DNA from: Paramyrothecium sp. XJ0827
Taxonomy: Eukaryota; Ascomycota; Sordariomycetes; Hypocreales; Stachybotryaceae
Direction of reading: 5' to 3'
Assembly (NCBI GenBank): GCA_020881915.1
Contig: JAJFPB010000004.1
Location: 4,960,001-5,024,000, forward strand
DNA: 64,000 bases
The translations under genes and the position numbers were made by a program. Shown here one piece after another: positions 22,164 through 32,777 of the stretch. Each line of letters begins with the position of its first letter. The first letter of the stretch is position 1. A model generated the notes under the pieces. It did not search any database and was not told the DNA's origin. It was given only the letters and a program-made list of their open reading frames with translations.

Positions 22164-22920
22164 ATTCTTAATTATTGACATAGAGTAGAAGAGGATCACT
22201 GCAATGGCGTCAGATAGGCCTGTCCTGGATGCCCAAAATGTGCTAGATGGAGAAGAAGGATAGCATAGATTGGCCACATGGAACCTGAGCCCGAACATTC
22301 CTATACTGATATTGAATCGGAGTGAAATTAGAGAGTTGTCGAATTGTAGATAAGGACTGGAGACCCTTCTGTCTCTAATGCATCGATGAGCAACTTCTGT
22401 CCCTTAACCATCAACTAGTTCATTACCAGCATAAGCACAAATAATGACGTCTGCCTATTGAGCAGGGCTATGCAGCGCTGAATTGTTCTAGACGCCCTAC
22501 TGGAATAAGCGGAAGGGAGGTCGGGACTCGAGGAATGGCGTTACCTAGTTCACTTCTCTGACAAGCCCCACGACACGAACTTTTGGCTTCTTCTGCAAAA
22601 GTCCAGTCACGCAGCGGCCTATTCTGCTGGTGATCACAGCTATCGCAACTTTCTGGAGCTTTGTGTTTACAGTGACGGAACCCAGGCGATTCGTTGAGAA
22701 GGGATGATCCTTGATATAAGGTCTAATAGTTGCATTATTTTTCAGTGCTGCTCGTACTGAGGATGGATGTACACCTGTATTATGTATGTCTGGGTCGTCT
22801 ATCTCGCTTCTATAATTGCTCCTAGACTAGACTATGTCTGATAGGCCTAGACCCAGTATCAAGTAACTTCTAGTCGTAACTGCTATGTCCGTTATGCTTA
22901 GAAACCGACATCGCAGGACA
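22164..22920. other. Spacer between convergent genes
   Basis: 757 bp between the ends of the DOMON gene (+) and the transporter gene (-). No gene or structured element was recognised. Confidence 0.5.
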
Positions 22921-24436
22921 TCAGAACACGGCACTGATCTTCCAGGCGGTAGACATCAGGCGAGAAAGAAAAACAAGAGCCGTCCCAATCAGAAGCATAA
23001 CGCCGGAGAATATCTTCATCCCGGTGTAGTTACCGTGCCACTGCTCGAGAATTGCGCCAGCGATGGGATTCGTGACGAGTCCGCTAAAGGAGGAAAGACA
23101 GAAAAGCAGCCCTATTCTGTATCCTGACTCAGACAGCGGCGAGATCTTCACAACCAACGGCGCCAACAACGCAATGTAAGCTCCGGTTGTGAATCCAAAA
23201 AGAACCGAGAAGACAAAAAAGGCCGTACTACTTGCTGCCGGAATATAAAGCGCCAGCACGAGAATGCCAGCTAGAGCCGAGACGGAGACAAATGTGTTGT
23301 AGGCACCTACTATGTCCGCAACCACGCCAGCAAAAATTCTACCAAAAAGACTTCCAGCATTCAAAGTTGCAACCAGGTAGTAGGCGAGCTCTGGATTCAA
23401 CCCTTGTCGGATAGATTCAACAGCAATGTAATTCATTGGGACAAACACACCAAATGTCATAAGCAAGAAGCCGATGTTGACCAGCATCAATTTGATGTCG
23501 AAAAAGGGCCCAAGTAAGATCTGCCGCGACATGGGCCTCGGATCAGGTGGTAGCCGTGATGCGACGGTGAAATTCGCAATCACAAGTAAGCCCAAGATGA
23601 GGAAAGCGGCCGAACGCATGGCCCAAGGAAATCCGACCTGCGGAATCAGGCGACTAATCATGATGGGAAGTATCACTCCTCCAAAGCTGGAACCGCTTGT
23701 TGCAATGCCATAAGCCATACCTCTTTTCTTGTCAAACCATCCTGCAATAAGTGCCGTCGCTACAAATGGTTACTTATGTGTTTATGGCCATGAGAAGGAA
23801 AATAAAAGTACCTGGTACGTATATAGCCGACATGCCGATAGACGTGCATACGCCGTGGGCCAGAAGAATCTGGTAGTACTTGGTGGAGAGCGAAGTCATC
23901 ATCAGGCCAAATACTTGAAGGGCTGATCCGCAAATGATCAAATATCGTGGCCCATATATATCATACAGACGGCCGGTGAAGGGATTCTGTAGCCATTGTT
24001 TCAGAGCCAAACTTGGTGGCTGAGTGGAAATTATTTGCGTCTAACTCACAGTCAAGTAGGCAAAGAAGATGAGTAGTGATGGAATCCAAGCGACGGTGCT
24101 TGCTGAGTACCCGCTCAGCAGCACCTCCTCATAATATCCTTGAAAAGTCCCAATACCTTGGAGCATTGTCAGCGTATGCATTAAGGTGGATCGTTCACAT
24201 GAAGGCTTGTGGTTACAGTTGATGAGGCCAAAGGTACAAAACAGCATGCACCACGAGCTAAGCAACGCAAGCCAAGCCACCACACCACCATCTGGTGCTT
24301 GAGAATCCCACTTCCCGGTTTCGAGCTGTCCCCCGTGGGCACTAGGCTCAATCGAGGCACCGCCGTCTTCACATTGGGTCCTGGAAGGAGATGAAGATGC
24401 ATCGCGGGCTGGCTCCTCTCTAGGATCCGAGAGCAT
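22921..24436 (-). CDS. MFS transporter, monocarboxylate-transporter-like
   Basis: Four exons on the minus strand, 24436-24217, 24156-24050, 23986-23812 and 23759-22921, give 446 aa. The introns are 60, 63 and 52 nt. The N-terminal tail is hydrophilic, then PDGGVVAWLALLSSW starts the first membrane helix, a hallmark of the fungal monocarboxylate-transporter-like branch of the major facilitator superfamily. Further landmarks are the loop TGRLYDIYGPR, the helix with SIGMSAIYVP, then ATALIAGWFDKKRGMAYGIATSGSSFGGV, and the second-half loop AGSLFGRIFAGVVADIVG. About 12 helices are expected. Fungal members move small carboxylates, riboflavin or secondary metabolites across the plasma membrane. An upstream ATG at 24499 would add 21 residues; I chose 24436 for its better context. 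Its neighbour is a divergent P450. Confidence 0.88.
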
Positions 24437-25419
24437 TATCGTTTCTTGCAGATAAATGTTTCGCAATATCCAACGCTGAGAAGAAGAGGACAGGGACATT
24501 CGACGGTAATAAACCCATTGATCTGAGCCTGGACGATTATTTCCAACCGCTTTGTACCGCTTAGTATCGGGAATATCGGTGTTATCACTTGCGGGGGCCT
24601 GAAGCTTATTCGCCCTTCGGACGCAGCATATTCAACTATCCGTAAGTCGCACCTGGCTAGAATAGATGCATTGACCTGACTTGCATGACCTGCAACAAAG
24701 CAGCTTGAAAAGTGTCCATCGGGTAGTTTTGGCGCAGATCAAGTTACATCATCTCACATGTTCAGCTCTGCCCAGGCGCCAAAATCCATGTGCTCGCTGT
24801 CCACTCATAAGGCCTGCCGCATGCGGGGATTATGGAAAGATGCAAGTGGGGAGTTCCGTGGATCGGGCCGGGCTGACATCTCTTGGCTTCATCAAGGGAT
24901 ATCTCCGCGAGGGCGCTGGTCAAGCACGCAGGCATCTGGCCCACAACTCATGTCGGCGAACTCGTATGTTTCACTGCAGGATTGAGGGCGGAAGCTGCTT
25001 TGATGGCTCATGTTAAGCAGCCCCAAGCCATTTTATGTATGGCAGGGGTAGGTACTGCCTGCGTGGCTGAGTAGGATGTATGCACCACGAAAAGCGAAGT
25101 GCCTCATTGGTTTTTGAACCTCTTCACAAACTTGCTTCCTTACAATATTGAAGAGGCTTACATGAAGAGGCGCACCGCGGTGGAGATTGGTTCCGCACCC
25201 AGCACAACTTCTCAGGCATGGGTGCTCGATAGAGCTGGCAACTTAGATCGATGATGCACCATGGTCGATGACTGTGTCAGGTTTCTTGATATGGCCTAGC
25301 ATTACAGCCATCGTGTATATATACGCGGCAGGCTATCGAAATTACAACAATCATACTCAAGATAACCTACATTTGGGTACTCTGCTTTGGGACGTTGTCT
25401 TCTACATCTCCTTGACACA
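24437..25419. other. Divergent promoter region
   Basis: About 1 kb separates the transporter (-) from the P450 (+), so the two could share regulation. The open frame at 24681-25016 shows no domain and was not called. Confidence 0.5.
25316..25323 (+). promoter_or_regulatory. TATA-box candidate
   Basis: TATATATA lies 97 bp upstream of the P450 start at 25420, followed by a GCGG stretch. It is a plausible core promoter. Confidence 0.45.
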
Positions 25420-27472
25420 ATGAATGAGACTTGGATTCAAGGGGACCCTTTGCTGAGCGAGCCAGCGACTCCCAAAGCCGTAGAATATGTCTGCTATACT
25501 ACTGTGCTTTTACTCTTCACCACATACATTGGTTGGGCCTCTCATGGGAAGCGCAAGCCGCGCCTCGTAATTCCAGGACCGCAAGGATTACCACTTCTCG
25601 GAAATATACTAGAGGTGGGTCACCCATGTCACGATCTGCCTTCGCAGAGCTCATCTAATCAAGAACTTAGCTACGCAACGGGCATGCAGAGATACTTGAC
25701 AAATGGACCAGGAAATATCAGGACATATTCCGTGTAGTTCTTGGAAACAGGGAAGTCGTGAGTCAATATACACTGGTCTCGAAGGAACAAGACGGTCAAT
25801 CTAACCAAATGGTTCTACAGCTTGTCTTAAATACTCGTGCAGCTGTTGCGAAGACTTTGGTAAAACAAGGTGCTAGCTTCCAGAGCCGGCCGGAAACGGA
25901 TCTCTGGCACGAGATATTTATTTGGAGCGCCGATACCGGTGGTGCATTAACTCTTGGTAGTGAGTATGAATCCACACTATGAATGTATTGATCATCTTTC
26001 GTTAACATGAATCCCAGCGGCCAAGTGGACCCCCGATGTATCTAAGCTACGAAAGCTGCTGGCCCCTCATACTGCTGCGCAAAGACTACCAAAGTTGGTG
26101 CAAGCCAGGATTTCGTGATGTAAAGATCTAATGAGACATCTAGATTCAATTACTTCGTGTCCAGGCGATATCATCGCCTAATCAAGCTGCTCGCCAGCGC
26201 GACATCCAAGCCCCAGGACTTGGGATATTATTGGTGGACTACCGCAGTCGGACTTGGGACAGACCAGCTCGTTGGCAAAATTCATGATGACGACTTCGTG
26301 AAACTCATTTGTGAAACCGAAATTGGAGCTTTCAGGCTGAGGGGCCTAGGCTACCCATTTAGTGACTGGATACCCATGCTACGGATTTTCGATTTGCTTG
26401 TCAACACCGTGACTTCAGCGTTGCGGCGAACAGTCCGAGGTCTTGGATTTCCTGTCCCTGAATTGCTTCTCAACGAAACAGAAGAGAGATGCAACGAATT
26501 GAGGTTCAATCAAGCCAAGTATGCTCGACAACAGCTTGCCGAATTGGATGAGCGAATAAAAAACGGTGACACAACGCCCTCTCAGCTTGGAGATCTTTTT
26601 CGAGCCCTCCCAGAGCGGCTGCCTGCTCTCGAAGAATACACCTTGATAACGACACTATCAGGCTCTGGTATGGCAACTGGCACCACATTGAGTTGGCTGA
26701 TGGGATACCTGGCAGCTCACCCTAAGATTCAAGAGAAAGCTTGGAAAGCAATCAACGAGGTGTATCAAGGTCAAGTCCCTGACCCGCATGACACAGATCG
26801 CGTCGAATACCTCAAAGCTTTGGCTCTCGAAGCCGGTCGCTATTGGGTCCCAATAAGACTCGGCTTTCCCCGTGAAACAAACGCCGACTCTCAAATCGAT
26901 GACTACTTCGTACCCAAAGGCACAATGGTGGTATACAATTCGTTCCAGATCAATCGGGATCCCGTTGGCTATGACTTGCCAAACGAGTTTATACCGGAGC
27001 GATGGATGAATGGACACCAAGGCCGCACTGACGTAGTCGGCGTCGTTGGCGATAAAATTGGGGTTCCACACATGGCGCATGGGGCTGGAAGACGAATCTG
27101 TTATGGGATTGCCAGTATGTTCTCATCCAACAGTCGTTTATGCTGTGTGAGGTCAACGGCCAAGCTAATTGGACTCCTTTAGATGTGAACAAATCAACGT
27201 ACGGGATCTTAGCACTCACGCTACACTTTTTCCAATTAGAGCGCGCTGAACTAGACGATGAAGGCATGCAAGGTGTTTTCCCTTCGTTCAGAGCATGTCG
27301 GCAAACATCAGTCGGCATGGACCCAATCCACGATCAAGTCTCTGCGGTCGATGCGCAGGGCTTGCCCTGCGCGACTGGCATTCGTCTCACGGCAAGGGAC
27401 CCGCAGCAATTGGCCCATTGGATCAGTAAAGGACATAGGTCTTTGCAGGATTTTGAATCACCGTCAGCTTGA
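25420..27472 (+). CDS. Cytochrome P450 (CYP504-like)
   Basis: Six exons, 25420-25614, 25671-25757, 25821-25959, 26018-26114, 26165-27114 and 27183-27472, all join in frame to give 585 aa. An N-terminal membrane anchor (about 24-40) leads into the proline-rich hinge (PGPQGLPLLGN). KYQDIFRVVLGNREV and an LTLGTAKW stretch follow. The I-helix is GSGMATGTTLSW, the ExxR motif is EAGR, the meander is FIPERW, and the heme-binding loop is HGAGRRICYG with its Cys ligand. The heme loop starts with His instead of the usual Phe, as tyrosine or other residues do in phenylacetate-hydroxylase-like P450s. The resemblance to CYP504 (aromatic-acid hydroxylases) is my judgement from the LGNREV and RETN-like regions; the substrate is open. 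The 50-nt intron at 26115-26164 repairs what looks like a frameshift. Confidence 0.85.
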
Positions 27473-27764
27473 GTGCCCATAGCCGTTAGAATTGGATAGT
27501 TGCATTCATGGTACAGTTGCTGAGCTCTAAAAGACTATTTCCGGGTGTTTAAAAAATCCCGAACGAGCGTTGTAATGCCAAAACCAGTCATTTATTGTAT
27601 TTTGGAGAGAAGAGACTGAGCGAAAAAAAGGCAGAGCCATGTTAACATGCGCACATTTTGCGCCCCATGTCCCGATCAGCTGCCGCCAGATCGTTGACAA
27701 CATTCCAATTGTCCTATATGATTTGCCTCGGGTTCTGGTCTCACAGGCCCTATTGGACTGAATG

Positions 27765-29073
27765 TTAGACCAGCTCCCGATAGACCGCGAGCTCGAGTTC
27801 TCGCCAGAGCTCTAGCGCCAAGGGATGCTGGAGAAATCCATTGTCAACTTGGGTAGTCATGACGGCGGCAATTTTGCTCTCAGGATCGATAAACCAATGA
27901 CTGTTAGCGGCGCCGTACCATGACATGCTTCCCTTTCTTCGTCGTTGCGGCGAGTCCTCCAAGTTGATGATTCCGGATAGGCCGTGGCTTAAAGGCGCGC
28001 CAACAGGGTAAATGTCTGATGCAAAAGTGTCCCAGGCGGCACCAGCAAGACTATTAAGAGACGTAGACCCAGAAGCCGTTAGCTGTGGGCTGAAAATCAG
28101 ATTATGTATCTCCCGAGAGACGAGATCGCCGTGCATCGTTGCCTGAAGAAACCTTGCATAATCCCGCGTGGTGCTAAACAAACCCGCACCACCACAATAC
28201 ATGTCGAAATCACCAGTCGGAATGAAGAGGCTACTGTCACCGAGTACGAGACGGTTGGTATCGTTGGGGGCAGTAGAGCCCCACTCGGCATGGCGGCAGG
28301 AGATGTTTGGAATAGTTGAGACATTAAAAGATGTTGAGTCCATGCCGAGGGGGTTGAAGATATTCTCGCGCATGTACTCTTCGAGGCTTTGATTCGTGAT
28401 GGATTCCAGCACATAGCCTGCCCAGTCCAGACTTGCGCCATATGTCCATTGTTCTCCAGGAGCGAATTTCAAAGGGATTCTGAAGCCTTCTCGGGACCAT
28501 GACGACGTGTTTTCGGCCCGGTTGAGAGACTTGGACCATCTCACTAGCTCTTCGTCCCAGGTATCATAGCTGAAGCCTGAAGTGTGCGTGAGTAAATGCC
28601 TATCCTGAATATTAGCTGCGGTTCTAGTTTCCAAGATGGGTGATTCTTACCTGAGGGTCAGCGGCTCGGTGTTATCCACGAGGATGGCAGTTCCATTATT
28701 GCTGAAACCTGTGAGGATCTGCAAAGATGAAAACTCGGAGAACCGAGGCCGGAGGTCCTCGAAAAGCGTAATTAGTCCCCTGTCAACAAGCTGAAGAAGA
28801 GCAACTGTGGTGATGAGCTTTGTCATGGAAGCGATCCATTGTACAGAGTCAAGGCTGTATGCTGGTGAGGCAACGTCGAAGCCCAGACGACCTGCTGTGC
28901 CAGAGTAGGCTAGACCTATGGCTTTGATCAGCAGCTTGAAGCAAATAGAATGGATCAACTAACTCACCAGTTTCATTGTAAACAGCGAAGCCCACCCCCA
29001 ACAGCGTGCCGTACACATCAGACTGGTTTGGTGCAACAGCATATGAGCTGAGTATTTGGTCTAAAGCTTCCAT
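27765..29073 (-). CDS. Beta-lactamase-fold serine hydrolase
   Basis: Three exons on the minus strand, 29073-28968, 28915-28651 and 28599-27765, give 401 aa. The introns are 52 and 51 nt. The family is class C beta-lactamase/transpeptidase-like (esterase or acyltransferase, LovD/EstB type). The catalytic S-x-x-K is SMTK at 65-68 (QWIASMTKLITTVALLQLVD). HLLTHTSGFSYD follows, then the Tyr of TYGAS near 176, and a WYGAANSHWFIDPE strand near the C-terminus. There is no signal peptide, so it is likely cytosolic. Such enzymes hydrolyse or transfer acyl groups in catabolism and in polyketide pathways. It is convergent with the P450 (292 bp apart), which fits, but does not prove, a small metabolic module with the MCT-like transporter. 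Confidence 0.88.
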
Positions 29074-29945
29074 GGTAATGAGTCGTTTTGCGAAAGATTG
29101 TGGTGTGGTTTTACTGTGGTCCACGCTGTGTGCCAGATCAACAGCCAATTCCAATCTTCAACCATGATTATCTTGAGAGTTTTTATAATTCTACTTCAGG
29201 CTTACAAATTGAAGAGGTAAGATTATAGCTGACCAACGCGACAAGCATTAGTATAAGCAGCACCCCGGCATTTGACCATTAGCGATGTGATTTCGGGGAT
29301 CTGGAGGAGCACAGACGGTCGGAGTTCAGGTGGGGAAAATCGGACTTGAAGTGGAGATTCGGGTAAGAAACAGCCGGGGTGTCTACAGCTTACTACGGGT
29401 GCGATGGCGCTGACGGCCTCAGTCGAGATACTCACAGACATCATTCAGCTACTGGAATGTCACATTCTTATGAAGCAACACTTCATCAACCTTCAATTGA
29501 CATAGATAAAGATATCCATAATAAAGAACTTGAGAATAATATACGATTGCGGCACGAAGGAAAGACTGTGATGTTAAGCCCCGTCAGCGCACTCGCAATA
29601 GACAGATCATGCTAGGTCATTCGGTGCGATTGAGCAAAATAGGCTTTGATAGGCTGGTGCAGTAACAGGAAGTTTTTGATTCGGAACCAAACCCACCATG
29701 TGTGTCTTCGAGGCTAATGTCTTCTTCAAAGAGGATTCAAGCTGCGTCATACAGCACCAATTACATGGATCAAGCCGACGGCTGTTTACATCTTCCTTCT
29801 TTTGGGTCATGTGAAGAATTTCTCAGCAAGTCACATGGTTTCACTGATCTGTTGCAGCGTGGCAATTGTCTTTGCTATCATGCGCTAAGAACACACACTT
29901 TAATTCATGGTGTGGAAAGCACCCATCAGAGAGATATGAGGAGAG
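29074..29945. other. Intergenic; contains left part of a split repeat
   Basis: No gene recognised. The segment 29586-29715 is homologous to a second copy at 31825-31955 (see repeat entries). Confidence 0.5.
29586..29715 (+). repeat. Dispersed repeat, copy A, left part
   Basis: Aligns by eye with 31825-31955, sharing CGCACTCGCA, GATTGAGCAAAAT, GGCTTTGATAG and AAACCCAC words at about three-quarters identity. In copy B this part runs straight into the second part; here the second part lies 1.1 kb further on (30825-30935). Confidence 0.6.
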
Positions 29946-30602
29946 TTATGATCGCGGCACACAAAGCCCTTTTATCCGGTTGTATTCTCCACACCTTCGC
30001 TGTGGCCAGAATCCGTCCATTTGTAAATCATCGTAGATGACGTTCAAGTTATCGTCGGTAGATTTGCAGTGCCAGAAGTATACCCTTTCATCTCGACTGT
30101 TGTGCGCTTCTGCCCACAATATGTTCTTGGGAATGAGCTCTCTTATGCGAAACTGTGAAAGTGTGCTCAAGGTCCTCGAGAGCACCAAGAGTTCACCATG
30201 CCATCGCGGATCGTCCCCTGCATCTGAAAGCATGTAGCGGCGGCTTTTGGCGTCCTGTATACCAGGAATCAAGTCCCCTAAGAAGCTCGGGCCTGGTAGC
30301 ATACATCCCTCCTCTTTCTTGACGTTGGTTTCATCCAGATACAGGCCATTCCTCATTAGGCTTGGCAAATCCTTAGCCACGATGCGTAATACAGCCACCC
30401 AGCTCTTCTTGCTGGAGTCCTCAAGGTTGAGGCTAGATCCTATGAGCTCTACTAGGAGCCAGCTTGGTGTTTCGCTCCCAAAGGGGTGCCTGTCCAGTTT
30501 AGCAGCCAGGGGGATTTTTGCTGTCGCAGGCTGATAGGGTGGCGGAGGTTGCGGCTCTGCCTGTATCGTGCCTAAGGCGGTTCGCAGCCAGTCTAGACTC
30601 AT
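29946..30602 (-). CDS. Hypothetical protein (218 aa)
   Basis: Single open frame from the ATG at 30602. I do not recognise the family. The N-terminus is proline-rich (PQPPPPYQPA). The middle has WLLVELIGSSLNL, a run rich in Glu/Lys, and the C-terminal half contains VYFWHCKSTDDNLNVIYDDLQMDGFW. There is no signal peptide or membrane helix. It lies entirely inside the 1.1-kb block that splits repeat copy A, so it may have arrived with that block or belong to a mobile unit. It could also be an unrelated fungal orphan. Confidence 0.5.
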   Translation of the reverse strand: MSLDWLRTALGTIQAEPQPPPPYQPATAKIPLAAKLDRHPFGSETPSWLLVELIGSSLNLEDSSKKSWVAVLRIVAKDLPSLMRNGLYLDETNVKKEEGCMLPGPSFLGDLIPGIQDAKSRRYMLSDAGDDPRWHGELLVLSRTLSTLSQFRIRELIPKNILWAEAHNSRDERVYFWHCKSTDDNLNVIYDDLQMDGFWPQRRCGEYNRIKGLCVPRS

Positions 30603-30824
30603 TGCCACGGCTGGTCATGAACAGGCGGCGGTTTGCTGGGGAAGGGGCCCAAAGAAGAGGCAAATTCGAAGAAGGTAGCTATTGTGTCTGCTATTTCACA
30701 TCATGTTGATTTCGAGATCATCATTAGATCAGCTCCTCTCAAATACGAAGCCGTGTCCTTTTTATGTTCAAAATTTGTGCGCGTGACTTTGCCACGCCTT
30801 CATAATGGCCTATAACCGTGTCGG

Positions 30825-30935
30825 AAGTATGATTCTCGCCAGCCTTTGGGTGCATCATTCAAGGTATGTGTTGGCTTTCAGGATACAGTAGCCTTGTGCT
30901 TGCTTGCGGCCACCCAAGTAGGTACCGCACATTAC
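30825..30935 (+). repeat. Dispersed repeat, copy A, right part
   Basis: Matches copy B at about 31960-32050: both have GATTCTC followed by a shared AGCCTTGTGCTTGCTTGC-type core (AACC in copy B). The similarity continues at lower quality into AACTTCAAGGTAAGTG (near 31004) versus GACTCCAAGGTAAGTG (near 32105). Confidence 0.6.
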
Positions 30936-31095
30936 CTTCCATCCTAATAGTGGTATTACCTTAAGGTGAGGTACTCTTTAAGTGCTTGAAGTAGGTACGC
31001 ATTAACTTCAAGGTAAGTGCCCACCCTACCTTACCTTCCATACTTACCTTCCTTTCTCTACCCTAACCTTCAGGTAAGTAAGGTACTGTAGATGA
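30900..31095. repeat. AAGGTA / TACCTT word cluster
   Basis: Dense degenerate occurrences of TACCTTA, AAGGTAAG and their reverse complements over about 200 bp, able to form many short hairpins. No clean period was seen. Confidence 0.6.
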
Positions 31096-31824
31096 CCTAC
31101 TGTATCCCAAATGGGAAGAAGAGATGGTGTGGATTACATACCACTACATAAGGTTCCTCACCGTAGCTTAGCTTGATTAAGATAAAAAGAGGTTCCGAAG
31201 TACATGGTGGTCGAGCAGGAAGATAAGCGAATTGGATCGAGTCTGAGTGCCTTACTTCCCGTTTTGTCATCACGGAACTGGTGCTTGCAGAAGGAAGTAG
31301 TGCATGTCCTTGTTCTACCTCTGCTCACTGTTTAGCTTCTTTTCTTTCTCTTCTCTTCACTTCTGGCTTCATCTTGATAGAACTCCCGGGGAAAAAGTAA
31401 AAAAATGTTGAAAGTCATCCTCCCGTCCATTACATTATGCGTCATCGTCCGAGAACTCGACAGACACTGACTTCAAGCAGTCCAATATTTCCTTATCGTC
31501 GGTTTTCCATTCCTGTCCGCGCACCCAGCGCACCCAGGCGGCCAAACCCCGAACCTCAGCCACAGATCAACAGGTTCCTCTCGCCGCGCTCACTGCCGGC
31601 CAGGCATCGCCCGCCCTCGCAGGCTTCGCCTGTGCTGTCCTTCTTTGCCTGACAAAACCGTGAGTATCTTTTGCTTCCATGAGACATGTGCGTGCACTGA
31701 TCTCGGGTATTCCTTGCCAGTAACGACCCGCCGCCGGTCGACTCAGGCAATGGCGGAGAAGGATGATCTGGCGTAGGCGAAGCATCCCATTGGTGTGACC
31801 CTACAAAAGTGGCATGGCCGCCGC

Positions 31825-32050
31825 AACGCACTCGCAGCAGATGCGGTCCTGCTAAGCTTTTCGGTGGGATTGAGCAAAATGGCTTTGATAGACTGACTTA
31901 GTAAGAGGTAGTTTTGATTTATTTCTAAACCCACTATGTGTTTCTTCCAGGTGCAAACTGAGATTCTCACGAGCTCTTGAGTGCCGTATCCGAGGTGTCT
32001 ATTGACTTCTAGGGCACAGTAACCTTGTGCTTGCTTGCTGCCAGCCTAAC
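31825..32050 (+). repeat. Dispersed repeat, copy B (uninterrupted)
   Basis: Contains, side by side, the two segments that are 1.1 kb apart in copy A (29586-29715 and 30825-30935). This arrangement shows either an insertion into copy A or an internal loss in copy B. The same orientation and order are kept. Confidence 0.6.
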
Positions 32051-32149
32051 TTTCCTATTTCCTGCGGCATCACACAATTCTTTGGATGATTTTAGGTTCA
32101 CATTGACTCCAAGGTAAGTGTACACTTTAAGTAAGGTGCCTTGGATATG

Positions 32150-32255
32150 TAACTTTTCTTGCATTCTACTTTTATCCTTCTTTTATTTTTCTTCTATTTT
32201 CTTTTTTTCTTTTTAATTTTTTCTTCCCTTTTTCTCATCTTTTCCTTCTTCGTTT
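32150..32255. repeat. T-rich low-complexity tract
   Basis: About 105 bp of T with interspersed C (CTTTTATTTTTCTTC-like words). It follows repeat copy B and corresponds in position to a weaker pyrimidine tract near 31335-31370 after copy A. Confidence 0.65.
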
Positions 32256-32777
32256 CTGGAAGAAAATTGCTGTAAGCCGTTCTCCAATCCATCACAGTTT
32301 TCTTATGCCCGACTGTACACAACATTGATATAAAGCATTTCCTGTGCTATAATAACCTGCTGCAGTCTCCCAAGGCCGGAGCGGTGACTGTGGCCTGGCA
32401 ATTACGCTCCATGCCGGGAAAGCAAAGTCCGAAAGTCTAGGCAGCTAAGGAAGGATCTGCACAGCGGAAAAGGCCGCCAGGGCGGGGTTTCGGCAAATGG
32501 GCTCAAGCAGACGGTCTCACGCACATCGACAATAGAGTCACAGCGGGGAAGTTCGTCTTTCACCAAAAGCGGATGTCGGAATAAGTCCTGCCCTCTCTTC
32601 GGCTGCTGATTCCAGCTTTCAGTATTAAGAAAAGCTGGTATGTAAACTTTCTTTTTCTACACTTTTTTAATAGCAGACACTGCGAGCGTCCACAGAGTGG
32701 ACAACCTCAGCGTCGAACATACAGCGCTACGTCATAGCCGACGACAGCTTCTGCCTCGACATGCTAGAATCTAAACC

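Larger units (their letters stand above)
30603..32777. other. Repeat-rich intergenic region
   Basis: 2.2 kb without a supported gene. It contains the right part of repeat copy A, a region of AAGGTA/TACCTT words, repeat copy B and a T-rich tract. An Arg/Pro-rich open frame at 31437-31652 (71 aa) shows no known domain. Confidence 0.5.

Noticed and set aside
26018..26165. Apparent frameshift in the first P450
   Set aside because: A 50-nt GT..AG intron at 26115-26164 restores the frame exactly, giving a continuous ISRYHRLIKLL segment.
30900..31095. Possible CRISPR-like or tandem array
   Set aside because: The words are short, irregularly spaced and on both strands, with no constant repeat or unique spacer structure; the genome is fungal.
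31437..31652. 71-aa Arg/Pro-rich open frame
   Set aside because: It has no domain, a biased composition and a position in the repeat-rich spacer. It may be a fragment of an element but is not supported as a gene.
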